From Lyophyllum atratum (Eukaryota; Basidiomycota; Agaricomycetes; Agaricales; Lyophyllaceae): 64,000 nucleotides of DNA. Positions 1-10,701 of the stretch are shown piece by piece. The number at the start of each line of letters is the position of its first letter. Within the stretch, counting starts at the first letter, position 1. The notes under the pieces are model-generated. The model saw only the letters and a program-made list of their open reading frames with translations. It had not been told where the DNA came from and made no database searches. The position numbers were made by a program, and so were the translations under genes. The stretch spans positions 124,001 to 188,000 of the forward strand of contig JACGCN010000052.1 in NCBI GenBank assembly GCA_014905825.1, read 5' to 3'.

Positions 1-7
1 CCCAAGC

Positions 8-3000
8 ATGTTTGGAGGTGGAACCACCAACACCTACGACGAGATCGTCGGTGAGTACCCCCACCCACCCCCGTCTCATCAAATTCTCACCCGATTGAAC
101 AACTTATCTCCTGACAGCAAAGACGACGGACGAGAATCTGACAAGCGAGAACTGGGAGCTCATTCTCAATCTATGCGACAAAGTGCTCGATGAGGGCCAA
201 GAGGGGTGCGTCCTCCCATTGACCCATCACACGTCTCACCTCTTTATCTTACGCCCCCCGCCCCCGCAGCGCACACAACGTTATAGCGGCCGTGCTGAAG
301 CGGTTGGCGCACCGCAACCCGAATGTGCAGCTGTATGCGCTGTCGCTGGCGGAATCGCTCTCGAAGAACTGCGATATCGAGCTGCATCGGGAGATTGCGA
401 GTAAGGCGTTCACGCAGGGGCTCGAGAAAATCATCATGGATCGGGTATGTCGTCGTTTCCTCTGATTGGGTTTTTGGATGTGCATTCTTGCTTCTTGCGT
501 TTGGGAGTGCACGTACACCGGGAAGGGCTCGTCGTGGCGTCCCATTCCGGGTCGTCGCGACGGCTGGCAGCTGCGGATCGCGGCGCAGCCCTTCGTCACG
601 CCGTCCACTGGAACCGTCTGAAGGATGGTTGGCGCCGCTACTCCCCGCATAGATGTAGACCCGCCTGGTTCCAGCCTCATCGACCCCCTCAAAGGGATGA
701 CCGACACCGTCTAAAGGATGGCTGGCATACTCTCCCTTCAAGGGCTTCGGGGTCCAGGCCTCGTCATGTCGCGGGCTTTATACAGCCCTAGTACCGTCGG
801 GGAGTGTACCTTGGATAACCGCCGCTATCCACCGAGAATTTTCCCAGCACCTCATCGCGTCCATACGCGATTCATGGGGTTACGCATGAGCTGTCCAAAA
901 GGGAGCACCAACGTCTCAAGGACGATACCATGTCCCTCATCGCTACCCCTCCCATACCATCGCGACTCTACGCATGACCCACCCCTCCCTCTCCTACCAT
1001 CCCATACCCGCTACATCATCCCCGAGTGCACATTTCTGACGACCTACGTACGACCCACAGACAACGCACGATAAAGTGAAGAAACGCGCGCTGAGCCTCA
1101 TCGCGGGGTGGACCGCCGATTTCGAGAAGGACCCTACACTGGGTGTTATGGAAGATTGTTATAACAGTTTGAAAGCTAAAAGTACGTTCTCTCCCTCCCT
1201 ACCCCTTCCCTGCTCCCCTTCTTCCCTTCTACCCCTCTATCCTTCCCTTCCCCTTCCCTCCCCCCCTCCTTATCCTTCCTCCCCTTTCCGTATTCCCCTC
1301 ATCCGTATTCAAGAAGCTGACCCCACCCACTCCCACCCCAGACTACAAATTCGAAGCCCCGCAAGAAGCCCCCCCTCCCGCCGTGGACGACGAGATCCGG
1401 CGCAAAGAGGAAGAAGAGCTGCAGCGCGTGCTCGAGATGTCCATGCAGGACAAGGGCGGGCGCGGGCAGTGGACGAGCTCGTATAACGCCGCTGCTGGGT
1501 CTAGCAGTGGGGCCGGGTCTTCTTCCGGTGCGGGTGGGAGTGCGGGTGGGAGTGCGGGGAATGGGAAGTACACGGCACCCAAGTACCAAGCTGGGTATGT
1601 GCCTGCGAGGACGCCGTCCCCGGTGCAGCAGCAGGTCCCGTCTCAGGGGGCTTCGCAGCCCAAGTCCACCTCCACGCCTACACCCCAGCCCCAGCCCCAG
1701 CCCCAAGCGCCATCCCATCCGCAAGCAGCCACCTCAGTACTGCAAGGGAGCATCGTCACGCGCGTGCGGGCGCTGCACACGTTCGAGCCGACGGAGCCGG
1801 GGGAGCTGGGGTTCGAGAAGGGGGAGGTGATTAAGGTGGTGGATCGGGGGTATAAGGATTGGTGGAGGGGGCAGTTGAAGGGGAGGACGGGGATATTTCC
1901 TGTTAATTATGTGGTGCGTTCCTTCCTTCCTTTCTTTCTTTCTTTCGTTCTTTCCGGTCCTGTTTCCGTTCCCTGGTTCTGTTTCTGCTTCCTGGTTTTC
2001 TATTCCGGGGCCTTTTGGTTACAACGTTGTGGGATATGATGCTAAAACGGACCTTGTGCTGTATAGGAAGCGATGCCGGAGCCTACGTCGGCGGAACTCG
2101 CAAAGGAAGCGGAGCAGGAGGCGGCGGTGTTCGCGCAGGCGGTGAATGTGGAGAAGCTGTTGAATATGCTGAGGGGGTTGGATCCGGCGAAGGATAATTT
2201 GGCGGATAATGAGGAGATTCAGGTGGGTTTTGGGGTCTTTCCTTTCTTTTTATCTTCCGTTTTTCGTCTTCCGTCTTCCTGCCTCCCGTCTTCTCTTCTC
2301 TTCCCTCCCCTCGTTCTCCGCTCCTTCGTTTTTCGTCATATGCATGATCTCACGACGAAACTACAACAGGAACTGTACAGATCAAGCATGGCGCTCCGCC
2401 CCAAGATCGTCAAGTTGATTGACAAGTACAGTCAGAAGCGGGGTACGCACCCTTCCTTCCTTCCCCCCTTTCTTCCTTTCTTCCCCCCTTCCTCCTTCCT
2501 TCCTTCCTCCTTCCTTCCTTCCTCCTTCCTTCACTCCTTCCTTCCTCCGCCATGACGAGATGAATGAAGACTGATGATGGACATTGTACAGCGGATTTGG
2601 TGTCGATGAATGAGACGTTCGTGAGGGCGAGGACGATCTTTGATCGGATGATGGAGGAGAGTTTGGCGAGGCATACGGGGAGTAAGTGTCGATTCTTCTT
2701 TGGTTGCTTTTCGGTCCCTTCTTCTTTCTCCGCTTCCGTTCTGACCTACATACACCGCTCGTCTTCATGCCTCTCGCCCTCTTCCTCTCTTCACCGCTCA
2801 TCACCATCCCTCTCCCCCTTCTTTCTCCGTCCCATCTCCTCAACCTTACTAACACCGCCACCCACAGTGTACGACCAACAGCCCTACCGCGGCCCCCAAC
2901 CGCAATATCGCCCCGACTCCAACCAGCCCGGTCCCAACTACGGCTGGCCCCAAGGCGGCCCCTCCTACAGCGGGTTCCCGACGCCTGCTGCGTATCCTGG

Positions 3001-4278
3001 GGGACGCCTGGGCCTGGGCAGCAGGGGGCGGTGTATGACCCGAATACGGCGGCGTTTGCACAGGCCCAGGCGCAGGCCCAAGCTCAAGCTCTGGCGCAAC
3101 AGCAGGCTGCTCAGGCTCAGGCTGCACAACAACAGGCCGCTGCACAAGCCCAAGCTGCAGCGCAACAACAGGCTGCGCAAGCACAAGCGGCTGCTCAAGC
3201 TCAAGCCGCCGCTGCTCAAGCTCGTGCCGCACAGGCCCAGAGTCCGCAGCCCGCGCCTGGATACGTCGCGCAGGGAGGTTATGCAGGTCAGCAGCCCGGT
3301 GTGCCGTATGGGCCGCAGGGCCCGACGCCGTACCCTGCTCAGGCGCTGGCGCAGCCACAAGTCCAGCCTCAATCTCAACCGCTGGCGCAACAGCCTCAGC
3401 CTCAGCAGTCGCCCCAGCAGCAGCACACCCAGCCCCAGCCCCAATCGCAATCTCAACCTCAGCCGCAAGCTCAACCTCAACAAACCCAGCCGTCACCGGA
3501 CCCGTCGACATCTGGCCCGCCGTACGTGTATAACCCCGCCACTACGTATGCGGATCCGAATGTGCAGGCGTGGGCGCAGTATTATGCGCAGGGAGGGAAG
3601 GATCTGGCTGGGGCTGTGTATTTCGTTTCGGTGCCTGGGGTGACGGGTGCGGCGGGTGCGGCTGTAGTTCCAGTACAACAGCAGCAGGTCCAACAACTCC
3701 AGCCTCATCATCGACAACCCCAAGAGCAGGCGCATGTTCAGACTCAGCAGCCCCAGGACCATGCTCAACCACAGCCTCAACATCGATCCTCCCTAGAAAG
3801 CGGAACAGCATCGCTGGCGACACCGACTTCGCAGTCGTCGATCGATACATTGCCTTACCCCGGTGACGTTGCTCCGTCTGAACTTGGGTACGCCAGTGCA
3901 CCAGCCCAGCAACAGCCTTACTCCCAGGAGCCGCAACAGCTTCCGTACCCGCAAGACGTTCAGCAGCAGCAGCCACAGCAGCCGCTTCCGTACCCGGGTT
4001 CTCAGGCACAGGAGTCCCTTCCGTACCCCGGCACGCAGGCTCAAGACGCGCACCAACATCAGCCACACCAACCGCAGCCGCAACCGGGGCAGCAGCAGCA
4101 TCACCCGAATAACAGCAGCGTGGGAGGGGGGGCGGCGTCGACACCGTCGTGGCTCCTCCCGAAGAAGAGCACGCCGCCGCCGCGTATCGGGGGTGGGCAT
4201 GGGGAGGGCGGGTCGTATGCGGGATTGGGGAATCAGTTTGGGGGGGCGGGTGTGAATGGGGGTGGGGAGTTGAGGTAG
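8..4278 (+). CDS. HSE1: ESCRT-0 subunit Hse1 (VHS-UIM-SH3), 9 exons, frameshifted near the C-terminal third
   Basis: Hse1 partners Vps27 in ESCRT-0 on endosomes, where it binds ubiquitinated cargo for sorting into multivesicular bodies. My exons are 8-50, 118-205, 270-444, 1061-1181, 1342-1913, 2067-2222, 2370-2442, 2592-2681 and 2868-4278; phases agree across all eight introns. Domains in order: VHS (about residues 1-140), a UIM-like helix (about 158-180, Glu-rich with LEMSM), SH3 (about 281-333, ALHTFEP to GIFPVNYV), then a helical GAT-like segment (DNEEIQ..LYRSS, LVSMNETFVRAR). After about residue 440 the protein is Pro/Gln-rich. Reading frame is lost at a run of five G at 2999-3003. One more G would join the N-terminal frame to the long Gln/Ala/Pro frame that stops at 4278. 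Either the gene is a recent frameshift mutant or this is an assembly error. Family assignment is firm; exon ends are inferred. Confidence 0.87.
2447..2550 (+). repeat. CCTT-type polypyrimidine tract in an HSE1 intron
   Basis: The intron 2443-2591 is almost entirely C and T, with CCTT and CTTCCT units repeated many times. Other HSE1 introns (1182-1341, 1914-2066, 2223-2369, 2682-2867) are also unusually C/T rich. Confidence 0.7.
3055..4130 (+). repeat. Gln/Ala/Pro low-complexity coding tract of HSE1
   Basis: This stretch is built from CAG, CAA and GCN codons and encodes (QA)n then (QPQ)n and PYPG-containing segments. The motif LPYPG or a close variant recurs at about 3852, 3940, 3987 and 4017. 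Such disordered Pro/Gln tails are usual in fungal Hse1 proteins, but the tract is also prone to replication slippage. Confidence 0.75.
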
Positions 4279-4629
4279 AGAGGGGTGATGGAGTGGGAGT
4301 GGTTGGTTGGGGATGTGGGTGTCTGGGACTGTTTCGTTGGTTTTTTGACGCTGCATCCTTACTCGAGGTTTTGTTTGTTTGTCCTACGAGGCATACGTAG
4401 TTTCTTTTATTGCATTTTATCTTTTCGTATCTTCAGTCGGTTTTGCTGACCGCGCGGTGACTGGGGATTGATTGAGAAATCACGATCATCCATGATGCAA
4501 GGTCGAAGGAACAGTGTCGGGAACTTGGAGCCTGGAGGGGGACCCGTTAAACGTTTGCCACTCGGATTTGTGAACTTAGCATGTCAGCTCAAAAAGGCTG
4601 CCTGAAGACTTTCCGAGTAGCATGTTGTT
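4279..4629. other. Intergenic; HSE1 3' flank
   Basis: I see no gene here. It should hold the HSE1 3' UTR (T-rich around 4370-4420) and the downstream flank of the first tRNA-Gly, including the run of five T on the minus strand at about 4592-4596 that could end Pol III transcription. Confidence 0.5.
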
Positions 4630-4726
4630 GCATTAAGAGAGAATCGAACTCCCGGCGGGTCGAGCGTGATCCAACCATTTATCCATGACATGGCAACGAC
4701 CCAGGTTACCACTACCCCATTAATGC
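4630..4726 (-). tRNA. tRNA-Gly(GCC), copy 1, with 27-nt intron
   Basis: On the minus strand a 7-bp acceptor stem (GCATTAA/TTAATGC), D-stem GGGT/ACCT, anticodon stem GGTCG/CGACC and T-arm GGGAG-TTCGATT-CTCTC are all present. The anticodon loop reads TTGCCA plus T38 with anticodon GCC, and a 27-nt intron sits at the canonical 37/38 position. Confidence 0.93.
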
Positions 4727-4816
4727 CTGTGCAGTGAGGGAAAGCAAAGCCGTTGGGAGTCGGGACCGATACTGTACGCGAAAATGGCCCGATTGTCAAC
4801 AAGCGCGAAAAAGAAC

Positions 4817-4909
4817 TCTCTGCCTGGGAGTCGAACCCAGCTTTCGCGCGTAAGGGGACCAGGAGGCAACTATGACAAGCGCGTGTACTAACCGATATAC
4901 TAGCAAAGA
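4817..4909 (-). tRNA. tRNA-Asp(GTC), copy 1, with 22-nt intron
   Basis: On the minus strand the acceptor stem is TCTTTGC/GCAGAGA, the anticodon stem CGCGC/GCGCG, the anticodon GTC, and the T-arm CTGGG-TTCGACT-CCCAG. A 22-nt intron follows A37. Five T directly downstream (plus positions 4808-4812 read as A) form a Pol III terminator, so it is probably transcribed separately from the tRNA-Gly 90 nt further on. Confidence 0.93.
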
Positions 4910-5877
4910 CATACGTGTAATTGTTTAACAGGCCACGTCCGCGACGTCGAAGAGGTCTCCGGTCTTTTCACCACTTCTCACCAAGTGTATTTCTTGTATC
5001 GAGGCTCACCACGGCGTCATGCACTCATGTACCGTCTGACTCTGACTTGGACATCAAATTATCGAGAAGCGGGGGCAGGAGTCCAGTGCAGCTGGGCCCC
5101 GGGACGACGCTCTGACTGTCAGCGCTTCGGCCTTGGCCTGATATTGTCGTTCCACATCATCCCCTCGTTGAGCCTGTATAGTCTTATTGAACGCTCATCT
5201 GGGTCCTGGGGTCGTCTCCTTCGAAAATCCGGGCCATCCCTTCCTTTCGACATCATTGAAATGATCGTCACGAGGCGAGCTCGCCGGCGATGAATGAGCA
5301 TTACAGACAGAATTGGTGCAACCGCCGTTCTTTTCTCAGCCGAAAACAGCTATTCCGTGTTATCAAGTTGCAGGAATCGTGCCCGACGTCGACATTCTCT
5401 TGAGCACTCCAGAAATCACTGGCTGCATTCAGTACTTTTCGTCTGCGGCGGCAATGAATATATCACGAAAACGCCCTTTCACACATTTTCCTCATCATGT
5501 CCTGTGTAGACCAGATCCGAAAGTCCTCAACTTTGAGCGAAGTGGTGGCCTGGTGTTCCTGTTTTTTTCGCCTTACATCGTACTTACCTTCGTGGGCCCA
5601 GGATTCGTCTTCGTTCGTCATATAAGTAGGGCATACGTACCCCCTTTCCATTACCTTCTTCCGTACCTCCTTCGTTGATCAGAGTCGGATTTTCCAGCAA
5701 GTGTTGATTGAAGCTCAATGATGTCAGAAACGTTTGAGGCTTGAGCAAAAACTTGAACCTGTTCGCCTCGAAGTTCGAACGAAGGCTGAAGCCTGAAGCT
5801 GGGACGTGCAATTTCAATGCAAACCTACAATGCGGACCCTTGTGGAACCAAAACGAATGTATCCATGACGCCCGATT
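4910..5877. other. Intergenic between tRNA pairs
   Basis: No open frame with recognisable content. The frames present are short, without splice-joined continuations, and on both strands. The flanks of the two tRNA pairs do not align beyond the tRNAs, so if this was a duplication the spacers have diverged completely. Confidence 0.4.
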
Positions 5878-5970
5878 GCATTAAGAGAGAATCGAACTCC
5901 CGGCGGGTCGACGTCGATTATAGGTTCGACCCTATGGCAACGACCCAGGTTACCACTACCCCATTAATGC
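5878..5970 (-). tRNA. tRNA-Gly(GCC), copy 2, with 23-nt intron
   Basis: The mature part appears identical to copy 1 at 4630-4726, including the same stems and anticodon GCC, but the intron at 37/38 has a different sequence and is 23 nt. TTTT occurs on the minus strand about 25 nt downstream. Confidence 0.92.
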
Positions 5971-6039
5971 CTGGTGCAATAAAGCGAGGGACCTGGGATT
6001 GTCATCCACCATGAGGGTGTGCTTCAACTAAAAAGGAAC

Positions 6040-6133
6040 TCTCTGCCTGGGAGTCGAACCCAGCTTTCGCGCGCTCGGGGAGTTGCCAGCCAATTATGAC
6101 AGGCGCGTGTACTAACCGATATACTAGCAAAGA
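6040..6133 (-). tRNA. tRNA-Asp(GTC), copy 2, with 23-nt intron
   Basis: Same acceptor, D, anticodon and T stems as copy 1; the anticodon loop begins CTGTCA rather than TTGTCA and the intron differs. Five T lie directly downstream on the minus strand. The 5' end of this tRNA sits about 35 bp from the point where the dehydrogenase pseudogene homology stops. Confidence 0.92.
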
Positions 6134-6167
6134 CGATGAGATCGGCTGATTACTTGTGCCCTGGACC

Positions 6168-6996
6168 TCGGGCGGGGGGTAGAACACGGAGAGGGGAGAA
6201 GAGGCCTACGTTTGGAGATCTGGTAACGAACGGCCATGACGCTATGGTGGTAGATGAGCCCCGCACACGCGTCACCGAGAGATGGAACGGGACTTGCCTG
6301 GGTGTACAAGGCTCTCGTAGATCTTGTTCCCATCCACCACTTGCTTGTCGAACTTGGCCCAGAAGTGCAATTCGCTCGTCACCACGACCACCCTCGGCCG
6401 CATCGCATGTTCCTCAACCGTCCGAATCATCCTTGGAAGTAATCGCAACGCGAGTAGTTCAAGCGATAGGCAGTTAACCTGTAATCTACATCCACACATT
6501 TCAGCGCTTTCGTAATGAGTAGTTAGGACAAGAAGACCCACATCTTCTCCCAGCCATCTGTAGTCGTCTCATACGTAAATTGCATGCAACCTGCATTCTC
6601 GACAAGAATATCCAGTCGACCTCCGTCCTTGTCAGACTTGTCAACGAACTCCATCACCGAGGAGAATTTACACAAGTCGATGATCCATAGCTCCGCTGCT
6701 CCGCTGCTTCGTAGCCCGTTTCATTTCGTAACTCTAGAATCGATGCGGTCAGCTACGCCAGAGACTGTAATGAGGATTACGAACTCTCAAGCGCGGCTCG
6801 CCCTTTGTCGTGCTCCGACAAGCCAAGATAAGGCGCGCAGGCTTCATGCTAGCGCAAAGTGTTTGCCAGCCTCAAAGCCCAGGCCGGTGTTAGCCCCTAT
6901 CACCATGACCGTCTTCCCAGTAAGGTCGGCTGTGGCGACGGGTGGGACCTGCATGCATTGTTCGTGGAAGAAGTCCAAGACCGTGAGTTTTCCCAT
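6168..6996 (-). pseudogene. Truncated short-chain dehydrogenase/reductase pseudogene
   Basis: Read on the minus strand from the ATG at 6996, this is a close copy of the dehydrogenase gene at 63012 onward, introns included. It keeps the TGxxxGxG region (GANTGLG) and the VVVVTSELHFW strand. It is broken by a net +2 insertion at about 6850, a 1-nt loss at about 6803, an 8-nt duplication at about 6700, and loss of about 15 nt after the YESL codons. Similarity ends at about 6168, just short of tRNA-Asp copy 2, so the last exon with the C-terminal part is missing. It is not expected to make an active enzyme. Confidence 0.85.
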
Positions 6997-7207
6997 CGTG
7001 CGGAGTGCGACAGGAACTGAGATACGTGTTCAGGTTTTACGGGCCTATCGTAAGGAGGCCTGTCTTTTGAGTTGAGAGCCTGGGAGGATACTACTGACGT
7101 TACGTCGAGTTTCTGCCGCTGGAACATCTGTCGCTGAAATTCGTATTGTGCGGCAAGGAACAGATATTACCGAATGATATCCGCAAGCTGTCATTCTGAA
7201 TGACGGA
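6168..7207 (-). repeat. Inverted duplicate of 62818-63845
   Basis: About 1 kb of similarity, covering the dehydrogenase gene and about 200 bp of its upstream region, is found here in reverse orientation relative to the right edge of the window. The upstream end in both copies is a short palindrome (CATTCAGAATG type; 7190-7207 here, 62818-62841 there). Confidence 0.8.
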
Positions 7208-7379
7208 GGTGTTGGCCAGAAACAGGTCGTGAGAGGGCAAGGTGAAGCCTTCCGAGGTTAATATGGACAAACAACACGGTTATTTTCTCCCATTCCTGCT
7301 TGTTCCCCGCGACCTGGACTCAGACGGGCGATTAAGCCACGGCTTCGATCAATAAGACATATAAGACGACTTTCCAGCT

Positions 7380-8909
7380 ATGTCCGATGAAGATTCTGAA
7401 TTCACAGACCATGATGGGTACGGAGAGAAGAAACCAAAGGTAAGGATGCATGCCCGTCGTCTTCAAGCCTTGCCTCGACTTTGCATCTCCGCAGCGTCGA
7501 CTAACCCAGAGAAAACGCCGGAAAGTTGATTCGGGGTTGAGTATCGCAAGCGAAGGAACATTGGATCCTTCTCTACCCCGTGCTATCTTCGATGAATTCG
7601 GCAATGGCGATTCCAGCATCGCATCATTCCAGGATATCATCGACCGAATGCTTCCGGAATATCTACGGACGCGAGCGAAGCTCCAAGAAGAAGCCATTGA
7701 AGTTGATCGAACCGTACGTAGGTGCGCTACATTGTCCGCGCGGCGCGTCAGGTAACGGTATTTTCTTAGGGACAACCCCTTCGACCACCAACACGGGCTG
7801 AAGTCTCGTCGCTCATCAAAACTCTTCCACAACCAGATGATGCCCACTCCGTGTCTACTGCGATCACGACGCGTAAACTTAAACTCATCCGGGTACAGCC
7901 TTTCATCCCGTACTCCAGATCCATGACTTACATTCACACAACGACAGGAAAAGCGACGCGCCAAACTTCCAGAGACGAACATACAAACCTCGGACACCCT
8001 CACGCCTCTTCCTCCGTCTCTCCCAAACCTCCCTCCTCATCCGGAGGTCCTCGACGCCCTTTACAGCATCAAAACGACACCATTCCAATCATCGTTCCTA
8101 TCTCGCCTTCGAGGCACCGCCGTTGCACCAGTCTCCCCAGCCATAGCCGTGGATTGGGAAACGATCACTCCCTGGATGGATCTCATGGCTGATATCCGGA
8201 CGCATCATGCCCTCGCTCAGTGAGGACCATTCCAGATATCATGTCTCAATCGCTGATACGTGTGCTCAGTCCAGAAACGGAACAGCCCATTGAGACCGTA
8301 GCGCCCATCGTCTATACCACTTTGGAGAAATCTCATCTACCGGAGGTCCATGGGCTCCTCGAGCGGGGCTTTTGGAAAGGGATCGATGGTGTGAAACCCT
8401 TCTCCATGTCCGTCGTGGTACCACAAGCTAATAGGTCTCCGCAGTCAGTGATTCGCTCGAACATTCGCCAGAACGGTGCACGATCGTAGCGACGTATAAA
8501 CGACTGGTCGTTGGGATAGCCATTCTAAGTTCTCCGCGAGAGACGTACATCACCTACCTCGCCGTCAGAGCCGGCTGGGACAACTCCGGCATAGCACGGT
8601 ACGCGCCATTCCGCTGTCGAACCCTAATGTGTCGTTAACTTGGAGCGCAGATCTATGCTCTATCACCTCATTAAATTGAACCCCGGAATGGACATTACGC
8701 TCCATGTCTCGGTCAATAATTCGGCCATGGTATTGCTTTCTAATTCGTACACTGAGAAGTGGAGGCTGAATTTTGGTTTACTCTAGCTTCTTTACAATCA
8801 GTTTGGCTTCAAGGCCGAGGAATTCGTGGCTGGCTTCTATGAGGATTATTTGGATCCTAGTTCGCGCGCATCGAAGAACGCCTTTCGACTGCGATTGCGA
8901 CAGCGCTGA
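7380..8909 (+). CDS. KAT14/CSRP2BP-like GNAT N-acetyltransferase, 8 exons, 382 aa
   Basis: Exons 7380-7439, 7495-7713, 7770-7892, 7948-8219, 8270-8388, 8445-8598, 8651-8729 and 8787-8909 join in frame to 382 residues. The C-terminal 170 residues follow the GNAT fold of metazoan KAT14 (ADA2A-containing complex subunit): LLERGFWKGID, CTIVATYKRLVVG, ETYITYLAVRAGWDNSGIA (the acetyl-CoA binding strand-loop), DITLHVSVNN, and a final NAFRLRLRQR that matches the KAT14 ending. The N-terminal 200 residues are basic then low in recognisable motifs (IIDRMLPEYL). Substrate is unknown; a chromatin role is inferred only from the family. All eight exons keep phase, so the gene looks intact. Confidence 0.8.
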
Positions 8910-9029
8910 CAGGTTGGGACATTGGCTCGTCACCCTATTGGGCGCAGCCAGTCGGATTCCATCGTCACGTCGCACAAGCACTTCTGCTAAGCATCGGCCG
9001 TTAAAGAGGACGAATGCCCTGAGTCACCA

Positions 9030-9996
9030 CATTGGGTTTGGTCATCAAACGCAGTTTTCACTACGATTACTTCGCAGTAAACATGTCACTCAACGATGGG
9101 AAGGGCTGGCACTATTCATTCTCGACAACTCCTGGTAGCGGAACCTCTTCCGGGGGAACATGTGCCCTGGGCAGAAATAGACGTCTTCGCAGTCGATTCC
9201 GTCGCGCCGATAAAGATGCGACGTAACATCAGTAAATGGAATGTTGGCATGGCGCGGGTACCCCGACACGGAGTGTTTATATGACCGCCTTTGACTTCCG
9301 TGATTGGCACACCCGGGAATTCCTGTGGACGCAGGATGATGTCAGGGTTTGGATCGATGGTGCCTTGGCTTGGGATCAGACATGCATACACAGCCGCAAC
9401 ATGACAACATGTTCTCCCGACATCTGGTTAACCCTCGTGGCGTATAAGGTACCTCAGACAATAGCAAGCTACCGGGACTCGTGAGATTGGCCTATATCAG
9501 ATATCACCGGAAAGACTACGTGCGTATTGCTTCTGTTGGTCTACTTCAGCATAGCCTAAAGCCACGATAGTACTTGACTGCGGATCGCTCTGCGATGGCT
9601 TGAGTCAACAAGCCCTCCTCCATCCAATAGTAGCTATAGCGAGACGGACATACGGCTCGATTCCTCACTCGAGGGGTGTACTAGACGCCTGCTGGTAGTG
9701 CCCGCAATCGGACCGCAAACGTGGGCCGCGACCATCAAATGACCGGAACATACCAGATCTCGGCGCACACTGTTAGATTCAACAGCTCCGAGGATACACA
9801 TGCCGCCTATGACGTCTATCGGAATGGAGCGGCCATTCAGGGAAAGATTTTCTTAAATTGGAGTGACCCGATGGGAGAATATCCTTGCTACGCCTATGGG
9901 CGTGCTTCTCATCGCTGGGCAGCCAGTGTGACCGTCACCAGTTCTGGCGGTAGATGTACACGAACGGATAGTGTCAAGTTCCTCCGGGTATCTTAA
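9030..9996 (+). pseudogene. Decayed GH16-type glucanase-like gene with golvesin-like C-terminal domain
   Basis: Pieces of a concanavalin-like glycoside hydrolase family 16 protein occur in order but in shifting frames: SFHYDYFAVNMSLNDGKG, EIDVFA (the GH16 active-site strand, normally ExDxxE), YMTAFDFRDWHTREFLW, VRVWIDGALAW and PDIWLTLVAY. A final open segment (9721-9996; YQISAHTVRF to DSVKFLRVS) resembles the golvesin/Xly C-terminal domain. Frame changes near 9110 and 9270, an in-frame stop after RDS at 9481, and an Ala where the third catalytic acid should be all argue for a dead gene. I cannot trace a signal peptide or 5' exon upstream. Confidence 0.55.
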
Positions 9997-10701
9997 CTCA
10001 TTGTCAGGTTAATTCATCGCTCATCCTTGAGAAACCTCTCACTGTCTACCACAGGCTGCAGCGACATTCCGGCATCTCGTCTATATTTTTCTTTCAGTAT
10101 ATATTGCGTTGAAGACAATGCAAGCAGAAGATTTGCATCATGCACTGACGACTTTGATTTCCCGCAAACTGATCACCCATGACCGGGTCATTCGCGTCCC
10201 TGTGAAACCGTGAGGGGAGAGTCGATGGGTCTTACCCGATCCCATCAAAGATGCATGTGCTTCCTCCCCGACCATGAACTGTCACTCTGAATGAATTCAA
10301 GGCGTCTTTTTGATCTCCTGTCTTTCTTCTGTTATTCTTTCCTTCTGTTGAGCCCCTGGTAGGAAGCAGTTTTATTCAACCCTAACCTCTTTTTTCCTGG
10401 TGAGTGACAGTATGTGTGACTCTAAAAAAAGCGCGATTCGCGCCTCATGTATGCCTCATGCAGCGCGCCTTTACGTTCTGCAGTCGCCGCCGACGACCTC
10501 CACAGTCGCTTCGACCTTCCCCGAGTTTTCCGAGTAAGCCACGTTGCACGTTGTCATCCGAGGACTTCAACTTATTTCCTTCCTTCACCCAGAGAGCGAT
10601 TCATGGAGTTCGATTGGGGAGCAGAGGAAGTTTACAGCAACCATGACCGTTTAAAAAGACTCTGTGTGTACTGGTGAGCAATACCCGTCTCGAGCCCCAC
10701 G
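9997..10701. other. Intergenic
   Basis: No convincing coding region. The stretch at 10390-10650 has short overlapping frames in several phases and may be 5' UTR or promoter of the gene that follows. Confidence 0.4.

Noticed and set aside
5230..5293. F-box-like start (SLPFDIIEMIV) in a short plus frame
   Set aside because: Only about ten residues match and the frame stops at once with no exon that could continue it.
6324..7075. Plus-strand open frames opposite the dehydrogenase pseudogene
   Set aside because: They are antisense shadows of the duplicated dehydrogenase; the same shadows appear opposite the intact gene at the right edge.
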